A stretch of 21,861 bases of DNA from JBHJOF01 sp050330055. GTDB lineage: Bacteria > Pseudomonadota > Alphaproteobacteria > Kiloniellales > JAKSDN01. Numbering within the stretch: the stretch's first letter is position 1; each line of letters begins with the position of its first letter. Position numbers and translations under genes: made by a program. Below the pieces are notes generated by a model, which was given only the letters and a program-made list of their open reading frames with translations, was not told the DNA's origin and did no database searches. This document shows, piece by piece, positions 14,728-21,861 of the stretch. The stretch is taken from the NCBI GenBank assembly GCA_050330055.1, contig JBHJOF010000072.1:1-21861 (forward strand). Reading direction: 5' to 3'.

Positions 14728-15663
14728 ATGACTGCGGCGCCGCTGTCGCCCCTGGCCGCCACGCAAGAGCACGGCGTTCCGGCCGGCCCCAATGCCGCGG
14801 GCTTGCGCCGTGATGCCCTGCTCGAGCGCCTCGCCCTCTTTGGCCTCTGCTCCCCCGCCCTCCTCCTGGTCCTGGTCATCATGGTGATCCCCGTCGCCTG
14901 GTTGTTCTGGCTCTCGTTCGTGGGCGACGACGGCAGTTTCTCGCTGGAGCACTACCAGCGCATGCTGGAGAGCAAGTCCTACGCGCGCACCTTCCGGACG
15001 ACCTTCGAGGTCAGCATCCTGACCACCGCCATATGCATCCTGATCGGCTATCCGCTGGCCTACTTCCTGTCGCAGTTGCCGCGCTGGGTCGCCAACCTCT
15101 GCATGATCACGGTGCTGCTGCCGTTCTGGACGTCCCTGCTGGTCCGCACCTATGCCTGGCTCGTGCTTCTGCAACGCAAAGGCCTGGTCAACGAATGGGC
15201 GATCGACCTCGGCCTATGGGACGAACCGATCAAGCTGGTGCACAACCTGACCGGAACGCTGATCGGCATGGTGCATATCATGCTGCCATTCCTGGTGTTG
15301 CCGCTGTACGGCTCGATGCGGGCGATCGACGGCGACTACATCAAGGCCGCCGCCAACCTGGGCGCCGGACCGGTCGATGCCTTCTGGCGCGTGTTCTTCC
15401 CGCTCTCGCTGCCCGGCCTCTTTGCCGGCGCCCTGATCGTCTTCGTGCTCTGCCTGGGCTTCTTCGTGACGCCTGCCGTGCTCGGCGGCGGCACGGTCAT
15501 CATGGTATCCATGCGGATCACCACGAACATCGAGCTGTTCTTCAACTGGGGCGCGGCCAGCGCGCTGGGAGTGGTCCTGCTTGTGCTGACGCTGGTCATC
15601 CTCTTCGCGTCCTCGCGCCTACTGCGGCTTGACCGGGTCCTGGGCGGGGGCCACGGCACATGA
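14728..15663 (+). CDS. ABC transporter permease (PotB-like)
   Basis: This 311-aa inner-membrane subunit has about six hydrophobic segments. The first spans roughly residues 30-63, and the last ends near residue 295. The cytoplasmic EAA-like loop is AAANLGAGPVDAFWRVFFP, the coupling site for the ATPase. The ATG is 4 nt after the ATPase stop, with GGAGGA at 14714-14719 (8-nt spacing). It forms a heterodimer with the next permease, whose start overlaps this stop. The PotB-type subfamily generally serves polyamine, opine, putrescine or related amine importers; specificity comes mostly from the binding protein. Confidence 0.93.
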   Translation: MTAAPLSPLAATQEHGVPAGPNAAGLRRDALLERLALFGLCSPALLLVLVIMVIPVAWLFWLSFVGDDGSFSLEHYQRMLESKSYARTFRTTFEVSILTTAICILIGYPLAYFLSQLPRWVANLCMITVLLPFWTSLLVRTYAWLVLLQRKGLVNEWAIDLGLWDEPIKLVHNLTGTLIGMVHIMLPFLVLPLYGSMRAIDGDYIKAAANLGAGPVDAFWRVFFPLSLPGLFAGALIVFVLCLGFFVTPAVLGGGTVIMVSMRITTNIELFFNWGAASALGVVLLVLTLVILFASSRLLRLDRVLGGGHGT

Positions 15664-16487
15664 GCTGGCTCGGCAACTCGGCCTCGGAGACCCAGATCAC
15701 GCACGGCCAGCGCCTGTGGCTCTACGTGGTGGCGGGGCTGGTCATGCTGTTCCTGCTGGCGCCGACGGTCATCGTCATCCCGATGTCGTTCTCCGAATCG
15801 CAGTACCTGGAGTTCCCGCCGAGAACCTGGTCGCTGCGCTGGTACGACCACTACTTCGGGTCCATCGAGTGGATCAGCGCCACCAAGACGTCCCTGATCG
15901 CCGGGTTTCTTACCATGTGCGTGGCGACGCCGCTGGGGACCATGGCAGCCTACGGCCTGTTCGCCTCGAACCTGCGCATTGCGAACCTGGTATTCCTGAT
16001 CCTCGTCACACCCATCATCGTGCCGCTCATCCTGGTCGCCATCGGAATCTTCTACAGCTACGTGCAGCTCAATCTGGTCAACACGATCCTTGGCCTGGTG
16101 CTGGCCCATTCCATCCTGGCCATTCCCTTGGTGCTCGTGATCGTCAGTTCCGCCTTGAAGAGCTACGACATGAGTCAGGAAATGGTGGCTCGCAGCCTCG
16201 GCGCGTCGCGCCTCCGTGCCTTCCTGGTCGTCACGCTGCCGCAGATCCGTTTCGCCGTGATCACAAGCGCGCTGCTCTCATTCCTTACCTCCTTCGACGA
16301 GGTCATCATCGCCATGTTCGTTTCGGGCGGCGATAATTCCACCCTAACGCGCAACATGTTCAACGCGCTGCGCGATCAGATCGATCCGACCATTGCGTCG
16401 ATCTCGACCATAATGATCATCATCTCCACCGCGCTGCTGGTCATCGCCCAGCTGTTCGGCAAGGCGAAGGAACGGGAGTCTTCGTGA
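15660..16487 (+). CDS. ABC transporter permease (PotC-like)
   Basis: This 275-aa second permease starts in an ATGA overlap with the previous stop (15660-15663), showing translational coupling. Six hydrophobic segments are visible. The first is at about 20-45 (LYVVAGLVMLFLLAPTVIVI) and the last at about 245-265. The EAA-like loop is EMVARSLGASRLRAFLVVTL, followed by a proline-containing coupling helix. It completes a full SBP-ATPase-permease-permease importer. A conserved segment SFDEVIIAMFVSG is typical of PotC. The gene ends about 16 nt before the vestigial oxidase fragment on the opposite strand. Confidence 0.93.
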   Translation: MSWLGNSASETQITHGQRLWLYVVAGLVMLFLLAPTVIVIPMSFSESQYLEFPPRTWSLRWYDHYFGSIEWISATKTSLIAGFLTMCVATPLGTMAAYGLFASNLRIANLVFLILVTPIIVPLILVAIGIFYSYVQLNLVNTILGLVLAHSILAIPLVLVIVSSALKSYDMSQEMVARSLGASRLRAFLVVTLPQIRFAVITSALLSFLTSFDEVIIAMFVSGGDNSTLTRNMFNALRDQIDPTIASISTIMIIISTALLVIAQLFGKAKERESS

Positions 16488-16503
16488 GCGAGATGCAAGC
16501 CGG

Positions 16504-16617
16504 TCACCGCAGCAGGTCCATGGCGCGGTAGTAGGCGCCGACCAGGGGCAGGAACCAGGGCGTGCCGAAATGGCCCGGGACTGCCGGCCAGGGCAGGCCG
16601 GCTCAGGGATTGAGCTC
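16504..16617 (-). pseudogene. vestigial 3' end of a second FAD amine oxidase gene
   Basis: On the minus strand this stretch encodes NP-stop-AGLPWPAVPGHFG, then a segment with PWFLPLVGAYYRA, and ends DLLR-stop at 16504. It aligns without gaps to the last 37 codons of the intact FAD oxidase gene ending at 18691 (18691-18804), with 31 of 37 residues identical. The Trp codon of NPWADLPW has become TGA here. No further upstream part of the gene is recognisable. It lies directly after the FMN/FAD oxidoreductase gene, so that gene is flanked by two direct copies of the oxidase tail 2187 bp apart. It is the scar of a tandem duplication or of a replaced gene. Confidence 0.85.
16583..16602. terminator. 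perfect hairpin inside the oxidase remnant
   Basis: GCCGGCC (16583-16589) and GGCCGGC (16596-16602) form a perfect 7-bp all-GC stem with a 6-nt loop between the convergent permease and FMN/FAD oxidoreductase genes. The same place in the intact oxidase gene has an imperfect version. It could act as a bidirectional transcription block, though no T-tract follows. Confidence 0.35.
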
Positions 16618-16648
16618 TAGCTGATGCCAATTGAAGCAGCGCGCAATC

Positions 16649-18694
16649 CTATAGCGCCATGCAGAGCCGCAGAGCGTCAAGTATTGCGCTGTGAATGTTG
16701 CGGCTCGAGATCGCATCACCGATGCGATGCAGCTCAAATCCGCCGTGTCCAGATAAGTCGACTTGCGGAACCCCTGCTAGAAGCCGGTCATTGTTCGTAT
16801 AGCCGTCGTTCGCGGATGATCCGCGCAGCTCATCGAAGACCCCAGTGATCGGCATCGTCCCGTGCTCGACAATAACTTGCGCGGTGTGCAGTTCCGTGCT
16901 CGCGCCGGTCAGCTCATGCACGAAACGTGCGGTCAGCCCATTGGCGCTGCGGCACACCTCCACCAAGGCTTGATCGATGGCAATTGGGATGCCGTGCTGG
17001 GCAAGCTGTTTGCGGAACACAACGCGCTCGGGATAGGGCACTTCAAGCGCGACCGTATCGTCAGGCGTGAAGAACTGCACCTTGCTCCCCTGCTCGGCAA
17101 GCTGCAGTGCGCATGACGGCGCCTGCTGCCGCCCGATCCCGTCATAGACAATGACCTCATCCGCCGCTTTCGTCGGCGCTGCCAGAACGTCCCACACCGT
17201 CAGGCAGAGGCCATGCCCTTTCAGCCAGGAGGCGTCGGGAATGCCGCCGGTCGCCACGATCACGGCATCGGGGCCCAGGTCCAACACGTCCGCGGCTCCC
17301 GCGTAAACGCCCAGCCGGACATCGACGCCCAGCCGTTTGAGCTCTGCCTCGCGCCATTGCACGATGCCGATCAGGTCCTTACGCCACGACGCGCGCGCTG
17401 CCAGCAGCACCTGACCGCCTAGCCGATGGCCCGCCTCGAAGAGGGTGACGGCATGGCCGCGCTCCGCCGCGACGCGCGCCGCCTCCATGCCGCCGGGCCC
17501 GCCACCGACGACCACAACGCGGCGCCCGGGCCTGTCGGACCGTGCGACGATCTGCGGTAGGGACTGCTCGCGGCCACTGGCCGGGTTGTGAATGCAGGAG
17601 CCCTTCTTGTACATGCAGTAGGATGCTCCCACACAGGGGCGGATCTGGTCTTCTTCACCGCGCGTGATCTTGTTGACGATCTGTGGATCCGCCATGTGCG
17701 CCCGCGTCATTCCCACCATGTCCACCAGGCCCTCTCGGACGGCATGGCGCGCGGTGGCGACGTCCCGGATGCGGGCGGCATGGAACACGGGGAGTGCAAT
17801 CTCCCGCTTGAAACGGCCAACCAAGGCGAGATAGGGTGCGCTCGGCTGCGACATGCCGGGCATATTGTGCTCGGCCAAGTAGATGTCCTTGTCGGCGCGG
17901 CCATAGATCGCATTAATGAAGTCGATAGTGCTTTCGCGCTCGAATATCCGGGCGATCTTCACACCCTCATCGAAGTCCATGCCGTCATCCGCTCCCTCGT
18001 CGATGACGTAGCGCAGGCCGATGATGAAGTCATCGCCGGCGCGCTTGCGCAGCTCTTCATGCACCATCAGGCAAAAGCGCATCCGATTCTCGGTCGATCC
18101 TCCGAACGCGTCGGTACGAAGATTGGTCAAAGGCGAAAGGAACTGTCCCATCAGATGGCCGCTGGTCAGCGTCTCGATTCCGTCAAGACCGCCTTCCTTG
18201 GCCCTGACGATTGCCTCGCCATACTCGCGGATCACCCGCCCGATATCGTGCCGGTCCATCTCGCGCGGGAAGTTGCGGTGCCGCGCCTCGCGGATCGGTG
18301 AGGGCGCGATGGTCGGCAGCCAGTTGTGGGACGTGGCGTCCGCCCGCCGGCCGAGATGCGATATCTGCATCATCAAGGCCGCCCCATGCCGATGGATACG
18401 CTCGGAGAACTGCTGCAGATAGGGGATGATTCGATCGTCCGAGATGTCAATCTGCCCGCCACCCCAGCTCGTGTCCTTCGAAATCATCGACGATCCGCCG
18501 AACATGGTCAGCGCGATCCCGCCCTTGGCCTTCTCCTCGTGGTAGCGCTGATAGCGCTCTCCCGGCATGCCGTTTTCGTCCATTGCCGAGGCGTGGCTGG
18601 TGCTGATGATCCGGTTGCGAAAGATGACGTTGCGGATGCGCAGCGGCTGCAGCAGGGGATCCGACGAATGCGCTGCGGATCGGGCGCCAGTCAT
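16649..18694 (-). CDS. FMN/FAD Fe-S oxidoreductase (TMADH/2,4-dienoyl-CoA reductase family, DgcA/StcD-like N-demethylase)
   Basis: This 681-aa enzyme has an N-terminal old-yellow-enzyme barrel (about 10-345, QISHLGRR at 110-117, GQFLSP 183-188, NRMRF 203-207). An Fe-S region follows, then a C-terminal FAD/NAD(P) domain beginning VVVVGGGPGGMEAARVA (393-409). The same architecture occurs in trimethylamine and dimethylamine dehydrogenases, dienoyl-CoA reductase, and enzymes that demethylate dimethylglycine or N-methylproline. Segments such as EKAKGGIALTMFGG and CVGASYC resemble the demethylase branch. The Fe-S motif is unusual: C354-x5-C360-x6-C367 instead of four Cys spaced C-x2-C-x3-C-x11/12-C. 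GHL replaces the GYL of many relatives at residue 180. The start overlaps the oxidase stop by 4 nt, indicating coupled translation. Removal of an N-methyl group or oxidation of an amine is inferred; the substrate is unknown. Confidence 0.85.
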   Translation of the reverse strand: MTGARSAAHSSDPLLQPLRIRNVIFRNRIISTSHASAMDENGMPGERYQRYHEEKAKGGIALTMFGGSSMISKDTSWGGGQIDISDDRIIPYLQQFSERIHRHGAALMMQISHLGRRADATSHNWLPTIAPSPIREARHRNFPREMDRHDIGRVIREYGEAIVRAKEGGLDGIETLTSGHLMGQFLSPLTNLRTDAFGGSTENRMRFCLMVHEELRKRAGDDFIIGLRYVIDEGADDGMDFDEGVKIARIFERESTIDFINAIYGRADKDIYLAEHNMPGMSQPSAPYLALVGRFKREIALPVFHAARIRDVATARHAVREGLVDMVGMTRAHMADPQIVNKITRGEEDQIRPCVGASYCMYKKGSCIHNPASGREQSLPQIVARSDRPGRRVVVVGGGPGGMEAARVAAERGHAVTLFEAGHRLGGQVLLAARASWRKDLIGIVQWREAELKRLGVDVRLGVYAGAADVLDLGPDAVIVATGGIPDASWLKGHGLCLTVWDVLAAPTKAADEVIVYDGIGRQQAPSCALQLAEQGSKVQFFTPDDTVALEVPYPERVVFRKQLAQHGIPIAIDQALVEVCRSANGLTARFVHELTGASTELHTAQVIVEHGTMPITGVFDELRGSSANDGYTNNDRLLAGVPQVDLSGHGGFELHRIGDAISSRNIHSAILDALRLCMAL

Positions 18695-19965
18695 GTCAAT
18701 AGGTCCTTCGCGCGGTAGTAGGCGCCGACCAGAGGCAGGAACCAGGGCGGGCCGAAGTGGCCCGGGACCGCCGGCCAGGGAAGGTCGGCCCAGGGATTGC
18801 GCTCAGGCCGGCCGTTCATCACCTCCGCCATGACCTGCCCCATGTGCACCGACATCTGCACACCGTGACCGCTGTAGCCCAGGGCGTAATAGAGGCCGCC
18901 CTGCTCGCCGGCGCGCGGCAGGCGGTCGGCGGTCATGTCGACCAGGCCGCCCCAGCAGTAGTCGATGCGCGTGCCCGCGAGCTGCGGGAAGATCCGACGC
19001 ATCGCGAGTTCGAGGTTGCGGCCACTCTTGGCATCCGACTGCGGGTTCGACGCCGCGAAGCGCGCCCGCCCGCCGAAGATCAGCCGGTTGTCCGGTGCGA
19101 CCCGGAAGTAGTTGCCGATGTACTTGGTCGTCGTCGCCGTGCGCCGCGTCGGCATGATGGTGTCGAGCGTCGCCGGGGCGAGCGGCTCGGTGGCAATGAT
19201 GAAGCTGCCGACCGGCACCACGCGGCGGCGGAAGTAGCCGAAGGGCCCCCGGGTATAGGCGCCGGTCGCCAGCAGCACCTGGTCGGCGCGGAGCACTCCC
19301 CGGGGCGTCGTAAGCTCGTGGCTCTTGCCGTTGCGCCTGAGCCCCGTGACCGCGGCGTTCTCGAAGATACGCGCGCCGCGGCGGGCGGCGGACTCGGCGA
19401 GCCCGCTGCCGAAGCGGCCCATGTGCATCATGGCGCTGCGCTTCTGCAGCAGGGCGCCGTGGAACCGGTCCGAGCCGATCTCGGCGGCGAGACCGCTGGC
19501 CGGAATCAGTGCGGTGTCCGGGTCGACCTCGCGCTGCAGCAGCTCGAAGCTGCGCGCCAGGCCGTCATAGTGGGCCGGCTTGGCGGCGAGCTTGATCTTG
19601 CCGCTGCGCCGGAAGCCGCAGTCGATCGCCTCCTCGGCGACCAGACGCTCGACCGTATCGACCGCGGCATCGAAGGCCTGATAGAGGCTGCGCGCCTTTT
19701 CGAGGCCAAGCCGCCCGGCCATGTTCGCGAAGTCCTGCGCCAGCCCATTGTTGCAGTGCCCGCCGTTGCGCCCCGAGGCGGCGGCCACGACACGGTCGGC
19801 CTCGAGCACGACCACGGTCGCGCCCCTGCGGGCCAGCGCCAGCGCCGCCGAAAGCCCGGTAAAGCCACCACCGATGATGGCTACGTCAGCCTGTCCCTCG
19901 AGCGGGCCGTCGCTCCCGGAGGCGAAGCGGGGCGCCGTGTCGAGCCAATAGGACTGCAGCTTCAT
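18691..19965 (-). CDS. FAD-dependent amine/amino-acid oxidoreductase (DAO family, PuuB-like), copy 2
   Basis: This 424-aa flavoprotein shows an FAD fold ADVAIIGGGFTGLSAAL (26-42), an acidic LEAD turn and the ASGRNGGHCNNG loop (63-74). A C-terminal FAD block contains GYSGHGVQMSVHMGQ, and the tail has PWFLPLVGAYYR. The architecture and tail match the first oxidase in this window, but the two differ throughout, so they are divergent paralogues. It probably oxidises a primary or secondary amine or an N-methyl amino acid. A TGAGG ribosome site lies about 5 nt before the ATG at 19965. It sits 45 nt after the HAD gene and overlaps the FMN/FAD oxidoreductase gene by 4 nt, so the three are probably one operon. 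A decayed copy of its last 37 codons lies at 16504-16617. Confidence 0.9.
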   Translation of the reverse strand: MKLQSYWLDTAPRFASGSDGPLEGQADVAIIGGGFTGLSAALALARRGATVVVLEADRVVAAASGRNGGHCNNGLAQDFANMAGRLGLEKARSLYQAFDAAVDTVERLVAEEAIDCGFRRSGKIKLAAKPAHYDGLARSFELLQREVDPDTALIPASGLAAEIGSDRFHGALLQKRSAMMHMGRFGSGLAESAARRGARIFENAAVTGLRRNGKSHELTTPRGVLRADQVLLATGAYTRGPFGYFRRRVVPVGSFIIATEPLAPATLDTIMPTRRTATTTKYIGNYFRVAPDNRLIFGGRARFAASNPQSDAKSGRNLELAMRRIFPQLAGTRIDYCWGGLVDMTADRLPRAGEQGGLYYALGYSGHGVQMSVHMGQVMAEVMNGRPERNPWADLPWPAVPGHFGPPWFLPLVGAYYRAKDLLT

Positions 19966-20010
19966 CCGGCCTCACTGCAACGCCGCTGGGCAACGCCGTC
20001 ACCCGCACGC

Positions 20011-20679
20011 TCACAACCCCAGGACGCCGGGCAGGCCGCCGATGTCGGTGATCTCACTATAGCCATAGAAGGGCGTCGAGGGCTCGTAGCCGCGATTGAC
20101 GTAGACCTTGTTGGTGATGCCGAGGCCGTAGGCCGGCATCAGGTCATAGCGCAGGCTAGCCGAGACGTGCAGCAGATCGGCGGGATCGCAGCCGAGCTGG
20201 TCGAACATGTATTCGAAAGCCTGGAAGCGGGGCTTGTAGGCCTGCGCCTGCTGCGCCGTGTAGACCGCGTGGAAGGGCGCGCCGAGCTTGTCGACGTTCG
20301 ACTGGATCTGGTCGTTCGAGGCGTTGGAGAGGATCACCAGCGGATAGTGCTCGGCCACCTTGGCGAGCGGCGCCGGGACATCCGGATGCGGGCCCCAGGT
20401 CGGCACCGCGTCGTAGAAGGCCTGGCCTTCGGCCTCGTTGAAGGGCTGCCCCCACTTCCGACAGGTCCGCTCCCAGGCGCTCTTGAGGACGTCGACGTAG
20501 GGCTTCCAGGCGCCCATCACCTCGTCGAAGCGGTAGGCGTTGAAGTCCCTGACCAGGTCCTCCATGCGGTCGGCCGGGATGCGGCCGGCCATCAGCTCGC
20601 GGGTCATGTCGCTCATCCGGAACCAGGTGAGCGTGCCGTAGCAGTCGAAGGTAATGTACTTGGGCCGGAATGGCGCCAT
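20011..20679 (-). CDS. HAD-superfamily hydrolase (haloacid dehalogenase type II-like)
   Basis: The preferred start is the ATG at 20679 (222 aa), preceded by the purine-rich GGGGAAGAAG. The in-frame ATGs at 20694 and 20697 lack a ribosome site and add six non-family residues. Motif I is FDCYGTLT (nucleophile D12, T16), motif II is LSNAS (S118/N119), the motif III lysine is K149 (YKPRF), and motif IV is SASLRYDL (D179). The cap domain lies at about 20-100. Length and motifs match type II haloacid dehalogenase-like proteins. The SSN-x2-D motif of characterised L-2-haloacid dehalogenases reads S-A-S-L-R-Y-D here, so dehalogenation is doubtful and phosphatase activity is possible. It is first in the operon with the FAD oxidase and FMN/FAD oxidoreductase genes. 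Its role there is unclear. Confidence 0.85.
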   Translation of the reverse strand: MAPFRPKYITFDCYGTLTWFRMSDMTRELMAGRIPADRMEDLVRDFNAYRFDEVMGAWKPYVDVLKSAWERTCRKWGQPFNEAEGQAFYDAVPTWGPHPDVPAPLAKVAEHYPLVILSNASNDQIQSNVDKLGAPFHAVYTAQQAQAYKPRFQAFEYMFDQLGCDPADLLHVSASLRYDLMPAYGLGITNKVYVNRGYEPSTPFYGYSEITDIGGLPGVLGL

Positions 20680-20787
20680 GGTCTTCTTCCCCATCACTTG
20701 TTGCGGTGCGCCCGGTCGAGCCGGTGGCCGGGCGCCAGTCTAGGCACAGCGCAGCAGCAATCGGTTCATCCAGTTCCCCCTGCACGA

Positions 20788-20800
20788 GGCAGATTATGCC
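20788..20800 (-). promoter_or_regulatory. palindrome and candidate -10 upstream of the HAD operon
   Basis: GGCA-N5-TGCC (20788-20800 on the plus strand) is a short palindrome in an AT-richer patch. On the minus strand it contains CATAAT (20798-20793), 5 of 6 to the -10 consensus. The -35 area (CTGAAA-like near 20820-20815) is weak. The leader to the ATG at 20679 would be about 105 nt. It could be the promoter of the HAD-oxidase-oxidoreductase operon under regulator control. Confidence 0.35.
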
Positions 20801-20867
20801 AATTCCGGGCCGCGTTTCAGCAGGGCTTGTCGCAGCCGCGGAGGGGACCCGAGACCAGCGCCGACAG

Positions 20868-21861
20868 TCATGGCACGATGTCGATCAGCACGCTCTTCAC
20901 GCGCTGGCTGGCCTCGAAGGCCTGGCGGCCCAGGTCCTTGCCTATGCCCGAGCCCTTGTAGCCGCCCGTCGGGATAATGAAGTCCTCGCTTCTCCCGTAA
21001 CGGTTGACCCAGACCGTGCCGACCTCCAGCCGGCGCGTGGCGCGCATCGCGCGGGAGATGTCGCGCGTATAGATGCCGGCCGCAAGGCCGTAGAACGGAT
21101 GGTCGGCCAGCGCGAGCCCCTCGGCCTCGTCCTCGAAGCTCTGCACGGTCAGCACGGGGCCGAAGACCTCCTCGCGCACAGCAAGCGTCTCCGCATCGAC
21201 GCCGGTCAGGATGGTCGGCGCATAGAAGGCGCCGTCGCCGAAACCATCCATCTCGCGGGCGCCGATCAGGGCTTCGGCACCCTGGTCGAGGCTGCGTCGA
21301 ACGAGTCCATCGATGCGCTCTGCCTGGCGCCGGGAGATAATTGGCGAGAACCCGGTGGCCTCGCTCCAGGTTGGTCCAGGCGTGACCTGCGACATCAGGG
21401 CGGCGGTGCGCTCGACCACCTCATCGTGCAGGCGGCGGTGGACGATCAGGCGCGAGCCGGCAACGCAGACCTGACCGGCGTTGCCGAGGATTCCGCGCGC
21501 AATACAGCGCGACGCCAGCTCGGCGTCAGCGTCCTCGAACACCAGCTGCGGGCTCTTGCCGCCCAGCTCCAGAGTCACCGGCTTGACGCCGCTTGCCGCG
21601 CTTGCCGCCATTATGGTCGCGCCGGTTGCAGTCGAGCCGGTGAAGGTGATCTTGGCCACCTCCGGATGGCGACAGAGCGCATCGCCGGTGAGCGGTCCAT
21701 CACCCTCGATGACGTTGAAGATGCCCGGTGGCAGGCCGGCCTCGACCGCGAGCTGGGCCAGGCGAAGGGTGGAGAGGGGCGTCAGCTCCGACGGCTTCAA
21801 CACCACCGCATTGCCCGCCGCCAAAGCGGGCGCGATTTTCCAGCCGGCCATCACCAAGGGA
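20868..21861 (-). CDS. NAD(P)-dependent aldehyde dehydrogenase, N-terminus cut by window edge
   Basis: The frame runs off the right edge, and 330 residues to the stop at 20868 are visible. The first residues seen (PLVMAGWKIAPALAAGN) directly follow the PWN(F/Y)PL motif in the family, so about 150-160 N-terminal residues lie outside. Coenzyme-binding KPSELTPLS, TFTGSTATG, catalytic Glu in LELGGKSP and nucleophilic Cys in NAGQVCVAGSR are all present. The C-terminal GGYKGSGIGKDLG block is also intact. It oxidises an aldehyde to the acid. It lies 188 nt before the HAD gene start on the same strand and is the second aldehyde dehydrogenase of the cluster, distinct from the one at 9462. It could serve the aldehyde or formaldehyde-derived product of the second oxidase/demethylase set. 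The exact substrate is unknown. Confidence 0.93.
   Translation of the reverse strand, partial: PLVMAGWKIAPALAAGNAVVLKPSELTPLSTLRLAQLAVEAGLPPGIFNVIEGDGPLTGDALCRHPEVAKITFTGSTATGATIMAASAASGVKPVTLELGGKSPQLVFEDADAELASRCIARGILGNAGQVCVAGSRLIVHRRLHDEVVERTAALMSQVTPGPTWSEATGFSPIISRRQAERIDGLVRRSLDQGAEALIGAREMDGFGDGAFYAPTILTGVDAETLAVREEVFGPVLTVQSFEDEAEGLALADHPFYGLAAGIYTRDISRAMRATRRLEVGTVWVNRYGRSEDFIIPTGGYKGSGIGKDLGRQAFEASQRVKSVLIDIVP

Noticed and set aside
16624..20805. shared 9-mer ATGCCAATT at 16624-16632 and 20797-20805 as a common operator
   Set aside because: A single repeated 9-mer is expected by chance in 22 kb, and the first copy is after gene ends, not before a start.
20796..20810. possible sigma54 promoter (TTGGCA...TGCC on the minus strand)
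   Set aside because: GG and GC are separated by 8 bp rather than the required 10, and no activator site or activator gene is visible.
18757..20961. 734-aa plus-strand frame across the FAD oxidase and HAD genes
   Set aside because: It spans two real minus-strand genes and their gap. No domain is seen, and it is a product of high GC content.

Overview
The window is GC-rich, densely coded DNA from a bacterial chromosome or large replicon. Codon use, PotABCD-type transport genes, an FNR/FixK-like box and the gene families suggest an alphaproteobacterium (Rhizobiales/Rhodospirillales-like). No genus can be named, and there is no rRNA, tRNA, CRISPR array or insertion sequence.

Region 1 (1-4586) looks like a low-oxygen/stress island. 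A universal stress protein gene (minus strand, cut by the window edge) diverges from a zinc alcohol dehydrogenase gene. A P2-type cation-transporting ATPase gene follows. A near-consensus FNR/FixK box (474-487) sits between the divergent genes, with a -10-like hexamer at about the distance expected for a class II activated promoter.

Region 2 (4587-21861) looks like a catabolic island for an unidentified amine-type or N-methylated substrate. On the minus strand are a GMC flavoprotein oxidoreductase and a MocR-type (GntR-aminotransferase) regulator. Diverging from the regulator is a plus-strand set: an enolase-superfamily enzyme, an aldehyde dehydrogenase and a PuuB-like FAD amine oxidase. A complete PotD/A/B/C-type ABC importer follows (binding protein, ATPase, two permeases) with its own promoter region. 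Facing it on the minus strand is HAD hydrolase > second PuuB-like FAD oxidase > TMADH/DgcA-like FMN/FAD oxidoreductase (the last two overlap by 4 nt). A second aldehyde dehydrogenase is cut by the right edge. A plausible joint role is import, flavin-dependent oxidation or N-demethylation to aldehydes, aldehyde oxidation, and an enolase-type step on a carboxylate intermediate. The substrate cannot be read from the sequence.

Notable non-coding structure includes a palindrome cluster between the MocR and enolase genes, a recurring AATGGWC element in three of the catabolic intergenic regions, and a strong stem-loop between the binding-protein and ATPase genes. There is also a vestigial 3' end of a second FAD oxidase gene, so the FMN/FAD oxidoreductase gene lies between two direct copies of that sequence.
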